A program made the translations under genes and the position numbers. The notes under the pieces were generated by a model. It saw only the letters and a list, made by a program, of their open reading frames with translations, ran no database searches and was not told the DNA's origin. A DNA stretch of 64,000 nt, taken from the NCBI RefSeq assembly GCF_049348705.1, contig NZ_CP186485.1, positions 434,001-498,000 on the forward strand, read 5' to 3'. Each line of letters opens with the position of its first letter. Positions within the stretch are counted from its first letter, which is position 1. Of the stretch, positions 28,202 to 36,521 are shown piece by piece. The stretch comes from Paracoxiella cheracis. GTDB lineage: Bacteria > Pseudomonadota > Gammaproteobacteria > Coxiellales > Coxiellaceae.

Positions 28202-28350
28202 ATCGATTCCGTATAGTGCCAATCAACACAATCAATGGATTGTTTATTATTCATCCACGCATCATGCACTTGCTTCGCTGATTTAAAGTCATCAGCGAGC
28301 AGATAATCACGAACTTTGCGTTTGAGCTGTTCTGGTAAGTCTTCGTACAT
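28198..28350 (-). CDS. Small hypothetical protein, 50 residues
   Basis: This ORF starts at ATG 28350 with GGAG about 9 nt upstream and ends in TAA overlapping the maeA stop by 4 nt. The product is soluble and polar, with a helix-like first half (MYEDLPEQLKRKVRDYLL) and a second half containing VHDAWMNNKQSIDCVDWHY. The sensible composition, good ribosome-binding site and tight convergent packing suggest a real gene. I do not recognise the family. Confidence 0.55.
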   Translation of the reverse strand: MYEDLPEQLKRKVRDYLLADDFKSAKQVHDAWMNNKQSIDCVDWHYTESI

Positions 28351-28491
28351 TAAAGGTCTCCAACCTGTATATGTTCAACGCTGGTGAACGTCAGAATACA
28401 CTGCAGTGCCAGATAGTGGAATAGATAATATCTCACAAAACTGCGAGTCATGTCTGATTTTTAGAGTTCTAATATTATTTAATTATTTCTT

Positions 28492-28698
28492 AAGGGCTGC
28501 TCTTGAAATTATTTTTAATCTGAAAAAGAATTTATCGATTTCAATTGCTTACATATCGCGGTTGGGGTTACTGTTTTTCGGGAATCGCTATCCCTGGCTG
28601 CTAAGTAGATCCATGGTACTTACGCCCGCAAAACAGTAATCCCAGTCCTTATGCCGCAATTGAAAGCAATTTAAAAATAGATTTCAAGAGCAGCCTTT
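28492..28698. mobile_element. MITE-like palindromic repeat, copy 1
   Basis: This non-coding element of about 207 bp begins with AAGGGCTGCTCTTGAAAT and ends with nearly the reverse complement (ATTTCAAGAGCAGCCTTT). Internally GGGGTTACTGTTTT is mirrored by AAAACAGTAATCCC, so most of the element can fold into one long hairpin. A second copy lies at 51175-51393. No transposase is inside, so any mobility would depend on one elsewhere. Confidence 0.75.
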
Positions 28699-28704
28699 AA
28701 GCTC

Positions 28705-29751
28705 TTAATGTATGGCCGGATCATCGTAAATTAAACTCAAATCTTCAAGATTATTGTTCGATTTTGCATTTTTTACTTTTTTGAAACAGGCGATATGGAA
28801 CAGTGCTTCGCCCCCGTTAATCAAAGGGATATTGGTGTGTCCAATAATAATGCCTGTTCGCGGTGAGATGATGTCGATTTCTTCGCTTCCAAATGGATCT
28901 GCAATGATCCCGATGCGTTCACCTTTTTCTACTTTCTTACCAAGCGATTTGAATGCGTGCATGATACCGCTGCGTGGTGCACGGATCCAAATCGATGAGC
29001 GAACGGTAATCGGGCGAATCGGCGCTATTTTTTTGTGTCCGTTTGTTTTATCAATCATGCCTAATTCTTTCATCACATTCAGAACGCCTCTCACGCCGGT
29101 GCGAATAGCAATTTCATTGAAACGCAAAGCTTCGCCACCTTCGTAAACTAGAACAGGAATGCCGATTTCGCTTGCAGCACGGCGTAATGATCCGTCACGT
29201 AGATTGGCACTTAAGATCACCGGAGCATTAAATGCTTTTGCCAATCGTTCTGTGCCATGCTGCTCCAGATTCACGCGAATTTGCGGTAAATTTCGCCGAT
29301 GAATTGTGCCGGAGTGAAGGTCGATACCGTGTGTGCAGTGCGTGACAATTTCGTCCATAAATAGTCTTGCTAAACGAGATGTGAGTGAGCCAGTTTTTCG
29401 GCCCGGGAAGCTACGGTTTAGATCGCGCCGATCGGGTAAATAACGCGACTGGTAAATAAATCCGTACATGTTGACGATGGGCACTGCAATTAGCGAACCT
29501 TTTTTCAGTTTTTTCAAAACCGATAATTTTAAAAGACGCCGAATAATTTCAACGCCTGAAATTTCATCGCCATGAATTGCGCCACAGACAAAAAGCCTCG
29601 GCCCTGGATTTTTACTATTGATGACATTAACCGGGATATCGATGGGGGTGTAAGTATAGAGCTCTGGTGATGGAAGCTTGATACTGATTCGATCCCCGGG
29701 TCGAATGATTTGTTCACAAATAGTAAACGTGTTTTTTGCCATATTGATCAT
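28705..29751 (-). CDS. Succinylglutamate desuccinylase/aspartoacylase family zinc hydrolase
   Basis: This 348-residue protein has the zinc-ligand motifs of the AstE/AspA branch of M14 metallocarboxypeptidases: GAIHGDEISGVE (His and Glu ligands, about residue 58), DLHSG (third ligand, about 140) and a YEGGEALRFNE segment. It probably hydrolyses an N-acyl or amide bond on an amino acid or peptide; the substrate is unknown. Its start overlaps the rimK stop (ATGA at 29748-29751). A second start 9 nt inside (29742) is equally well placed relative to AAGG. Linkage to rimK and a RimB-like protease suggests a role in glutamate-tail modification. Confidence 0.85.
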   Translation of the reverse strand: MINMAKNTFTICEQIIRPGDRISIKLPSPELYTYTPIDIPVNVINSKNPGPRLFVCGAIHGDEISGVEIIRRLLKLSVLKKLKKGSLIAVPIVNMYGFIYQSRYLPDRRDLNRSFPGRKTGSLTSRLARLFMDEIVTHCTHGIDLHSGTIHRRNLPQIRVNLEQHGTERLAKAFNAPVILSANLRDGSLRRAASEIGIPVLVYEGGEALRFNEIAIRTGVRGVLNVMKELGMIDKTNGHKKIAPIRPITVRSSIWIRAPRSGIMHAFKSLGKKVEKGERIGIIADPFGSEEIDIISPRTGIIIGHTNIPLINGGEALFHIACFKKVKNAKSNNNLEDLSLIYDDPAIH

Positions 29752-30653
29752 CCTTGATAATGACTGTGTTTTGTTATGGGTTTAGCATTTTTCTCAATAT
29801 ATTGAATAATAAGGCTCGCAATATCTTTTTTGCACGCTTCTTCGATGCCTTCTAATCCTGGGGAAGAATTCACCTCTATGATTAATGGGCCGCGATCTGA
29901 CCGTAAAATGTCAACACCTGCAACATTTAAACCTAAAAACTTGGTGGCATCGATGGCAAGCTTTCGCTCCTTTGCCGTAATTTTTATGGGAGATACGCGA
30001 CCGCCACGATGGACGTTCGATCTAAATTCACCCGGCGGTGCTGTTCGCTGCATCGACGCAACCACTTTATTGCCGATCACAAAGCAACGGACATCTTTGC
30101 CTTGCGTTTCTTTAATAAATTCCTGCACCATGATATTTACTTTTAATCCTAGAAACGCTTGGATGACACTTTCTGCAGCTTTTTTAGTTTCCGCTAACAC
30201 AACACCAATGCCTTGTGTGCCTTCAATTAATTTAATAATTAATGGTGTGCCACCTACCATGGCAATGAGGTCGTTGATATCGTCGGGCGAATGGGCAAAG
30301 CCTGTGATCGGTAATGGAATGCCTTTGCGTGATAATAATTGTAACGAACGAAATTTATCGCGTGAACGCGTGATGGACATTGAAGTATTGAGACAGAATG
30401 TCCCCATCGTTTCAAAATGACGCACCACGGCCGTGCCATAAAATGAAATAGAGGCACCTATTCTTGGGATCACCGCATCATAGTCCGGCAATTCTTTTCC
30501 CATATAATGGATGCTCGGTTGTTCGGGGTTTAAGTTCATATAACAACGTAGTGTATTAATGATTTTGACTTGATGGCCGCGTTCCAGCGCTGCTTCTTTT
30601 AAGCGTTGCGTTGAATACAATTCTGTTTTTCGAGATAGAATCGCTATTTTCAC
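29748..30653 (-). CDS. rimK: RimK, ATP-grasp glutamate ligase (ribosomal protein S6 modification)
   Basis: This 301-residue ATP-grasp protein has the usual RimK length and motifs: an N-terminal MKIAILSR strand, GGTPLIIKLIEGTQGIGV (ATP-binding loop, about 135), FIKETQGKDVRCFVIG and a metal-binding end with IIEVNSSPGLEGIE. RimK adds glutamates to the C-terminus of ribosomal protein S6 and in some bacteria makes poly-glutamate. It lies between a RimB-type protease and a desuccinylase-like gene with almost no spacing, so the three form one operon. Confidence 0.93.
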   Translation of the reverse strand: MKIAILSRKTELYSTQRLKEAALERGHQVKIINTLRCYMNLNPEQPSIHYMGKELPDYDAVIPRIGASISFYGTAVVRHFETMGTFCLNTSMSITRSRDKFRSLQLLSRKGIPLPITGFAHSPDDINDLIAMVGGTPLIIKLIEGTQGIGVVLAETKKAAESVIQAFLGLKVNIMVQEFIKETQGKDVRCFVIGNKVVASMQRTAPPGEFRSNVHRGGRVSPIKITAKERKLAIDATKFLGLNVAGVDILRSDRGPLIIEVNSSPGLEGIEEACKKDIASLIIQYIEKNAKPITKHSHYQG

Positions 30654-30657
30654 CTGT

Positions 30658-31098
30658 TTAACCTTTTTGTGAGCTTGTTAAGAACGATTGACTGGGATCG
30701 ACGATGAGGCGCTCATGCATGGCGGTACGACCCAGCAGCATACGAAAGCCCATGGTATCACGATTGGTGAGGGTAATTTCAATGGGCCAGCTCACATTAT
30801 TCACTATTATAGGTGTTTTAATCACAAAGCGGAGTTCGCGGTGGCCGCCGGAGTCGGTGATCCATCGTTCGTCATAAACGTCTGCCTCACAATTGATGAT
30901 GGTGGTGTCGTCTTTTTGAATGGGGTGGATTTTGAATTGAACCCGATGGATGCCATTCTCCTGCTGGGGCTTCACATCGAAGGCATGAAGTGCGGAGGTG
31001 CGTGCGCCCGTATCGATTTTCGCTTTGATGTGTTGGATGCCGAGTTCCGGAAGGGCAACCCATTCGCGCCACCCAATAACAATTTGTTTTTTATTCAT
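30658..31098 (-). CDS. RimB-type retropepsin-like zinc/aspartic protease
   Basis: This protein of about 146 residues has the retropepsin-like active-site motif KIDTGARTSALHAF (about 22-35) and a later GFRMLLGRTAM segment. These are typical of the COG4067 family annotated as ATP-dependent zinc protease. In Pseudomonas, RimB acts with RimK in controlling S6 glutamylation. I chose ATG at 31098 (AAGGA upstream) over 31128. It is the first gene of the operon and ends 4 nt before rimK. Confidence 0.85.
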   Translation of the reverse strand: MNKKQIVIGWREWVALPELGIQHIKAKIDTGARTSALHAFDVKPQQENGIHRVQFKIHPIQKDDTTIINCEADVYDERWITDSGGHRELRFVIKTPIIVNNVSWPIEITLTNRDTMGFRMLLGRTAMHERLIVDPSQSFLTSSQKG

Positions 31099-31280
31099 AA
31101 TGATGAAGTCCTTGCCGATGCGACCCATATTGACAACTATAATACCAATAAACTCGTAGTGTGAAATATCAAGCTCACTGTAGTAGGGTTTATCGATTTA
31201 AAACAAATTAGCCCTTGAGGTAAAGCTGAAAACTTTATCCTATAGTTACCGATAGTCGGAATAACAGGGTAAATACTCTA

Positions 31281-31757
31281 ATGTATAAATACGGATTGAT
31301 TGGCCTGGCTGCTGTAACCCTTCTTATGGCGATTTCACCAAGCTTAGCGCAGCAGCAAAACACCTATTACATTAAAGGGAGTCAGCTACTATCTTATTGC
31401 GAAGACACCGTTAAGATGATGCAAGGGCAGCATTATAATGTCTCAAAATCCAGTTGGTGCATCGGATTTATTCAAGGCTCTGTCACTGCGCATCGATTTT
31501 TTAGTGCTTATTATGCGGTAGAAAAAAACGAAAAGAATGATATGTCAAACAATTCAATGTTGGCAGAAGTCGCAAAAAACCGCGTTTATTGCATACCAAG
31601 CAACGTCACGCTGGGGCAAATTGTAAGAGACACCGTAAAATTTCTCGAGAAGAATCCAAAGTTTCAAGACGAGCAAGCAAGCCTCAGCATCGCTCGCGCG
31701 TTAAGTAAAGCCTACCCCTGTCATGCGCAGAGTAAAGGTAAGAGCGGCGATCAGTGA
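31281..31757 (+). CDS. Rap1a/Tai-family secreted protein
   Basis: This 158-residue protein has a signal peptide ending at SLAQ. The mature part follows the Rap1a/Tai pattern: GSQLLSYCED, then WCIGFIQGSVTA, a YCIPSNVTLGQIVRDTVKFL segment and a final ALSKAYPC. Known members are periplasmic immunity proteins against type VI amidase toxins, but many genomes carry orphan members. No toxin gene is nearby, so an immunity role here is unproven. Confidence 0.75.
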   Translation: MYKYGLIGLAAVTLLMAISPSLAQQQNTYYIKGSQLLSYCEDTVKMMQGQHYNVSKSSWCIGFIQGSVTAHRFFSAYYAVEKNEKNDMSNNSMLAEVAKNRVYCIPSNVTLGQIVRDTVKFLEKNPKFQDEQASLSIARALSKAYPCHAQSKGKSGDQ

Positions 31758-31769
31758 TTTCATTAAAAT

Positions 31770-31802
31770 AAAAAACGTGGTAGAAATTTTATCTATTTCT
31801 AC
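31770..31802 (-). terminator. Possible rho-independent terminator on the minus strand
   Basis: GTAGAAAT and ATTTCTAC form an 8-bp stem with a 7-nt loop at 31780-31802. On the minus strand the stem is followed by CACG and a T-rich run, so it could end a minus-strand transcript from the broken gene to its right. The stem is AT-rich and weak. Confidence 0.4.
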
Positions 31803-32010
31803 GGTAAAGTCATATCTTCTTCTTTGAACATCGTACGAGGGAAAGAGAGATGATAACCGGGTAGGGATGTATCCTTCCCTTTGCCTGTTTTCGGGTTTGG
31901 GAGCGTGATAAGCAGGATCTGTAGTGACTTCGGCATCCTTTGAGTCTTCCTGGTCATTCCGGGTAGGCGAAGAAGATGACGCCGGAGCTGCAGATTTTGC
32001 AACTGAAACG

Positions 32011-33447
32011 GGGACTGTTTATTAGTTTGTGTAAATCGCGTCAGTCAGAATTATGAATCAGCCATTGTGTTAACTGATTTTTTAATTTTATCAAAAACTA
32101 CATTGCGTTCAAATTAATTTCCTCTCTTATGAATTTTAAGTTTTATACAAAATCCGCCAGGCGATCTTCAAACATAAGGGCAAAACGATTCATGGCGGCA
32201 CCCCAGTCTCGAATCGGCATGGTCCATTTTTTGGCTATATTTTTTAACCCTAAATAGAGTTGTTTTAAAGCGGCATCGTCCGACGGAAAAACTCGTTTAT
32301 TTTTAATAACTTTTCGGATACTCATGTTCAGTGATTCAATAGCGTTAGTGGTATAAATCACCCTCCGAATTTCTGCCGGATAAGCAAAAAATGGCACAAT
32401 GCGCTCCCAATGAGTCAACCAACTTTTGGCAATCGAGGGAAATTCAGCATCCCATTTCTCAGAGAAACTCGTCAGCGCCAATTCTGCTTCTTCAACCGTA
32501 CTGGCCGAATAAATAGCTTTTAAGTCAGCGGCCACTTCTTTTTTCTTTTTCCAACCCACATAGCGCAATGAATTCCGCACCATGTGTACAATGCAAAGCT
32601 GTACTTGAGTGTTAGGATACACAGCGCCAATCGCATCAGGAAAGCCCGTTAGCCCGTCAACGCAACAAATCAGGATATCTTCTAGGCCTCGATTTTTTAA
32701 CTCCGTTAATACATTCAACCAGAATTTAGCGCCCTCATTTTGGCTAATCCAAATACCTAGCAATTCTTTTTGCCCATCGATATTAATTCCTAAAGCCAAA
32801 TACAATGCCTTATTGATAACCTTTTTATCTTGCTGCACTTTAATCACTAAAGCGTCCAAATACACAATCGGATACACCTTGTCCAACGGACGACTTTGCC
32901 AAGCCTTCACTTCTTCAATCACTTCGTTGGTTACTGTAGAAATGAGACTCGAACAAATAGTTGTGCCATACAAATCTTTCAACTGATCTTGAATATCACG
33001 GGTAGTCATACCCCGTGCATAAAGACTCATAATTTTGTCATCCAAATCATCAAAGCGGGTTTGATGTTTTGGAATCAATTGCGGTACAAACTCATTGTTA
33101 CGATCACGAGGAACCTCAATGGTCATCTCGCCATCTGTTGTTTTGATCGTTTTTTGGCTGTGCCCATTGCGGGAATTACCACTATTGTTGCCAGACACTT
33201 CGTGTTTTGCATAACCCAGCGCGTCCGTCAGCTCCCCTTCCAGAATACGCTCCGTCAGTGCCTTTTTTAACTCCTTTAACAAACCAGTATCACCGAAAAT
33301 ATCAGATGCGGTCTTGGTATGTTTGAGAAAATATTCCACAACCTGTGGATCTAATTTATTGGTTTTCATTGCCATAGTCAAAGACTCCGTATAATTTTAA
33401 CGACCTTTCCCTGACTATCGCATTTACACAATCTTATTTACAGACCC
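32011..33447 (-). mobile_element. IS256-family insertion sequence
   Basis: The element is bounded by imperfect inverted repeats of about 35 bp. The left end reads GACTGTTTATTAGTTTGTGT and the mirrored right end reads GTCTGTAAATAAGATTGTGT; both continue with AAAT, then GCG-containing sequence and AGTCAG. It carries one transposase gene. The flanking 8-9 bases do not match each other, so no target duplication is preserved, which suggests later rearrangement. Confidence 0.85.
32143..33375 (-). CDS. IS256-family (Mutator-type) transposase
   Basis: This 410-residue DDE transposase looks intact. It has the family features TIEVPRDRNNEFVPQLIPK, MSLYARGMTTRDIQ, the first catalytic Asp in VYLDALVIKV, the second in CCVDGLTGFPDAI, and the Mutator signature with VQLCIVHMVRNSLRYV and VIYTTNAIESLN (catalytic Glu). 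I chose the ATG at 33375, which has GGAG about 10 nt upstream. It could be active. Confidence 0.93.
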   Translation of the reverse strand: MAMKTNKLDPQVVEYFLKHTKTASDIFGDTGLLKELKKALTERILEGELTDALGYAKHEVSGNNSGNSRNGHSQKTIKTTDGEMTIEVPRDRNNEFVPQLIPKHQTRFDDLDDKIMSLYARGMTTRDIQDQLKDLYGTTICSSLISTVTNEVIEEVKAWQSRPLDKVYPIVYLDALVIKVQQDKKVINKALYLALGINIDGQKELLGIWISQNEGAKFWLNVLTELKNRGLEDILICCVDGLTGFPDAIGAVYPNTQVQLCIVHMVRNSLRYVGWKKKKEVAADLKAIYSASTVEEAELALTSFSEKWDAEFPSIAKSWLTHWERIVPFFAYPAEIRRVIYTTNAIESLNMSIRKVIKNKRVFPSDDAALKQLYLGLKNIAKKWTMPIRDWGAAMNRFALMFEDRLADFV

Positions 33448-33633
33448 TCTTCGTAATCAATTGAGGCTTTTCATCTTTAAGCAATTTTAAGAATTTATTG
33501 ATATTTAATGAATCTCCATGAGTATCATAAAGGCGCATTAGGGCTAAGGCCATCATGTGGTGGTGCGTACTAAAACAATGCTGGAGTGTCCAGTGATCTT
33601 CCCTCACTTTACCGGACACATTTTTTTTCGATT

Positions 33634-34440
33634 TTACGCAGCACATTCAAGCGCAACAGGGGTCTTGTAGTCAATAGCTGAATGCATTCTTCTGTGATTG
33701 TAATAGCCTTCAATATACTGAAAAAGACTTTGCCTTGCTTCAGCGCGTGTTGTGTAATCATTCACATGCACAAGTTCCGTTTTTAGGGTATGGAAAAAAC
33801 TTTCTGCAATGGCATTATCCCAACAATTAGCCTTTCTGCTCATTGAACCAATCAGCTTGTTTTGCTTGATGATTTCCCTATATTTTTTCGAACAATATTG
33901 ACTGCCCCGATCAGAGTGTATAATCACTTGCTTTGGATATTTTCGTTTGAATAACGCCATCAATAACGCATCACACACTAAATCTTGTTTCATGCTTTTA
34001 TTCATTGACGAGCCAATAACCGAACGTGAATGCACATCGATAACCACCGCTAAATACAACCAACCTTCACGGGTTGGAATGTACGTCAGATCACTCACCC
34101 ATTTTTGATTGATCGCCGTTGTCGTGAAATCTCTCTTTACAATATTCTCAAAAATAGGCTTGTTGTGACCCGAGTCTGTGGTTATTTTAAATCTACGCTT
34201 GGCAAGTGCTTTTAAGCCCATGGAGCGCATACGCCGCTCAATACGCGTGTGACTGCAGGAAATCGATTCCGCTTGCAATGCACGAGTTATACGTGGTGAA
34301 CCGTAACGTTGTTTGTTTCTCATATAAATTACCTTAATTTTTTCATCTAATTGTTGGTTTGCTTGCTCACGTGGGCTCATAGGTCGCGATAGCCAGTCAT
34401 AATAACCACTACGACTGACACCCAGTACATCACATAGCAA
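33634..34440 (-). CDS. IS3-family transposase OrfB (type b, copy 1)
   Basis: The ATG-started ORF has 268 residues, and the frame continues upstream to near 34494, where frameshifting from orfA would enter. The integrase core shows the three catalytic acidic residues: WVSDLTYIPTREGWLYLAV (Asp), IHSDRGSQY (Asp) and CWDNAIAESFFHTLKTE (Glu). A helix-turn-helix-like region with GVSRSGYYDWLSRP precedes it. The copy looks intact here, unlike copy 2. Confidence 0.9.
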   Translation of the reverse strand: MLCDVLGVSRSGYYDWLSRPMSPREQANQQLDEKIKVIYMRNKQRYGSPRITRALQAESISCSHTRIERRMRSMGLKALAKRRFKITTDSGHNKPIFENIVKRDFTTTAINQKWVSDLTYIPTREGWLYLAVVIDVHSRSVIGSSMNKSMKQDLVCDALLMALFKRKYPKQVIIHSDRGSQYCSKKYREIIKQNKLIGSMSRKANCWDNAIAESFFHTLKTELVHVNDYTTRAEARQSLFQYIEGYYNHRRMHSAIDYKTPVALECAA

Positions 34441-34484
34441 GTTAATTCCAAATAGTTGGGCGTGCTTTTGAATAAAGCTGTACT

Positions 34485-34787
34485 TTACTCGAGTTCTTTC
34501 GCGAAGTACGTGGCCGCCTTTTTTAGAATGGCTTTCTCCTGTTCCAGTCGTGCCAGTCGCTTCTTAAGCTGTTGATTTTATTCAATGAGTTCCCCTATGT
34601 TGACCGGTTGCTTTGCGCTGGGATGAATCACTTCACCACTCTTCCTGGCTTTATCCACCCAGGTGTGGAGGGTCGCTTCGGGCATGCCTAAGTCTTTTGC
34701 AGCGCTTAACACGGAAGGAGAACTGAGTGCTAGATGGATTGCTTCTTGTTTAAATTCCGGTGTGTATTTTCGAGTCTTCTTTGTCAT
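34485..34787 (-). pseudogene. IS3-family OrfA (type b, copy 1), internal stop
   Basis: OrfA begins at 34787 with MTKKTRKYTPEFKQEAI and a helix-turn-helix segment (LGMPEATLHTWVDKAR). After GELIE a TAA stop (ending at 34578) interrupts what would be a continuous leucine-zipper region (NQQLKKRLARLEQEKAILKK) running to 34485. The same stop is present in copy 2, so the mutation preceded the duplication. Confidence 0.85.
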
Positions 34788-34880
34788 GAGATCACCTCTT
34801 TGTTACTTCATATTGGACTTTGGATAAATAAAATCCCTTGCCAGTTAGGACAATAATCAAAAAATGTGAGTTTCTAAATC

Positions 34881-36419
34881 TTAAGCTGTTTTTTGCAGCA
34901 ATTCGTAGAATTTCTCAGGTGTAAAATTTATTTTATCCAACCATGATTTTACTATCCCAATCAAATCCTCTATTTTTTCAGGGTCTGAGTTTTGCGTCTT
35001 TTCTTCAGTCCTCTGAATCGTTTTAATTTTTGAGTTGCTATTTTTGAAAATAGCAGGATGTCGCGTGCATTTCCGCTGCGTATCACCTTTGGTTCTGCCT
35101 TGCGGATTACCGCGTGGTTTGCAGAGATTAGCAGGCGTGCCAACGGTATCAAGCACCGTAGAAAAACCCCGTTGCGTTTGTGAAGGGGTCGCAGTTATTG
35201 ATGGTTTTTCGTTATCCACTTGGAAGCTCGGCAAATACCGCTCCCATTTTTTCGGTAAAATCGGGGCAAGATTCCTCGCTAGATAAAGTTGCGTATACGC
35301 TAATGCTGTCATCCGCCACCAATCTTCTTCGTGCTTAACATCCGGTGTTTGGTATCGGTCAAATAACAGTTTGTCTTTACCAAAACGAAAGTAGTGTTCA
35401 ATGTCATAGCGTCTATCGTAATAGTGATAGGCTTCTAATGCTGTGATTTCATTACGTCGTTCACCAGCGAGTCCTAACCAGAGTGGATTTTTATATAAAG
35501 ATTTACCGTTAGCATCAACCGCAACCAATTGCACAACAGTAACAGGATGCTCATATCCTTTAAATTGCTTTGAACCACGCAGTAATTGGTCACGCCATAT
35601 TTTAATCTCCAATTGGTAAGTTTTGCCACTGCGGGTTGTAATGGGTTGCTGCACAATCTCATCGGATTCACGGTGAGTCGTGCTGTCGTTTAGTTTCATC
35701 GCATCACCATAGCGTTTTATACTTCCTGAGGTATTATCTTCTATTGATGCGGGCGCGAAAACATTACGGGTACTGTTAAAACGGAAAAGATGTACCCAAT
35801 TGGGATTTTCGCTAACCAGTTTACGGCAAGCTTCTGTACCATATTTTGAATCAGCCACGCTAACCACCAATTTATGAGTAAGCGCTAAGTCTGCAATACA
35901 ACGGTTAATTTGCTGCATCCCAACTACATTGCCTTTTTCATCGCTTTTAACGCGCCTCGTATCCAGTGGAACTAACCAATGCTTTTCTTGAGCTGCACCA
36001 TCATTGGGCAATAGTGATACCGTTGAATATTCATGTCCAATGGTAATCGGTTTGTTACCCGGTGCTGGATTAGGGCTGTAAACCACATGGCGATCTTCAA
36101 CACAGTGTGCACTTTGACGCGACTGTGGTGTCGTATCCGCAATAATGATCACACGGTCATCGCTATGACTCACATGTTCATATTGTATTTTCATCATGCT
36201 ATCCCAACAATTTGCTACCGACAAACCATCGCTAATCGCATCGGTAATACTACTGTATTCACGTTCAAAGTATGGCGATTCACATAATTCTATGGGTGTT
36301 TTGCAGCGATGGCCATGGCTTGAAAGGGCATCGAGTAAATTCATATTGGCATCGCGTCGCGCGGGGAAGATGTTGTAGAGGAATGTACGGAATTGTTTTA
36401 GTTTTTCTGTCGCTAACAT
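34881..36419 (-). CDS. IS4/IS701-like transposase, copy 1
   Basis: This 512-residue DDE transposase has the IS4-type signature Y-x2-R-x3-E-x6-K in YDRRYDIEHYFRFGK (about residue 345), an early IIIADTTPQSRQ (catalytic Asp, about 92) and VSVADSKYGTEA (second Asp, about 187). The C-terminal third is polar and Lys/Thr-rich. It differs from copies 2 and 3 at two residues near 425 (QRKC instead of QGKR). The gene is intact, but the element end was altered by IS982. Confidence 0.92.
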   Translation of the reverse strand: MLATEKLKQFRTFLYNIFPARRDANMNLLDALSSHGHRCKTPIELCESPYFEREYSSITDAISDGLSVANCWDSMMKIQYEHVSHSDDRVIIIADTTPQSRQSAHCVEDRHVVYSPNPAPGNKPITIGHEYSTVSLLPNDGAAQEKHWLVPLDTRRVKSDEKGNVVGMQQINRCIADLALTHKLVVSVADSKYGTEACRKLVSENPNWVHLFRFNSTRNVFAPASIEDNTSGSIKRYGDAMKLNDSTTHRESDEIVQQPITTRSGKTYQLEIKIWRDQLLRGSKQFKGYEHPVTVVQLVAVDANGKSLYKNPLWLGLAGERRNEITALEAYHYYDRRYDIEHYFRFGKDKLLFDRYQTPDVKHEEDWWRMTALAYTQLYLARNLAPILPKKWERYLPSFQVDNEKPSITATPSQTQRGFSTVLDTVGTPANLCKPRGNPQGRTKGDTQRKCTRHPAIFKNSNSKIKTIQRTEEKTQNSDPEKIEDLIGIVKSWLDKINFTPEKFYELLQKTA

Positions 36420-36521
36420 CGTTTGTTCCTTATTTTATTTTTTCGAACAAACGTTGTTTACAACGTAAAATTTTTTTTCGGTTTCTATGTCAAGCAATTT
36501 TTAATTATTTTTATAAATTTA

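Larger units (their letters stand above)
31800..33593 (-). pseudogene. Remnants of an unidentified gene on both sides of IS256
   Basis: On the minus strand, 33593-33448 reads as about 48 sensible codons, including THHHMMALALMRLYDTHGDS and LKLLKDEKPQL, between the end of an IS3-type element and IS256. Beyond IS256, 32010-31800 stays open with a polar Pro/Ser/Glu-rich composition (for example SAAPASSSSPTRNDQEDSKD). The parts may be the middle and end of one protein cut by IS256. No target duplication is seen, so they could also come from different genes. The family is not recognised; low-complexity C-termini like this are common among Dot/Icm effectors. Confidence 0.4.
33594..34812 (-). mobile_element. 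IS3-family element (type b), copy 1, 5' end removed
   Basis: The right-hand end of the element (TGATCTTCCCTCACTTTACC, then GGACA) is at 33594. The other end is missing because the IS4-like element joins it at 34812/34813, only 25 nt before the orfA start. A second copy with the same IS4 junction is at 44872-46092, so the IS4-IS3b pair was duplicated as one block. Confidence 0.85.

Noticed and set aside
29830..30420. 196-codon plus-strand frame opposite rimK
   Set aside because: It is fully antisense to a clear ATP-grasp gene and has no ribosome-binding site or family features.
30688..31164. 158-codon plus-strand frame opposite the RimB-like gene
   Set aside because: It is antisense to a gene with an obvious retropepsin motif and matches no known pattern.
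31281..31757. Type VI secretion toxin-immunity pair
   Set aside because: Only a Rap1a/Tai-like protein is present; no amidase effector or type VI gene is seen in the window.
34897..36400. Several 60-85 codon frames recurring in all three IS4 copies
   Set aside because: They recur only because the element recurs, and all lie inside the transposase gene in other frames.
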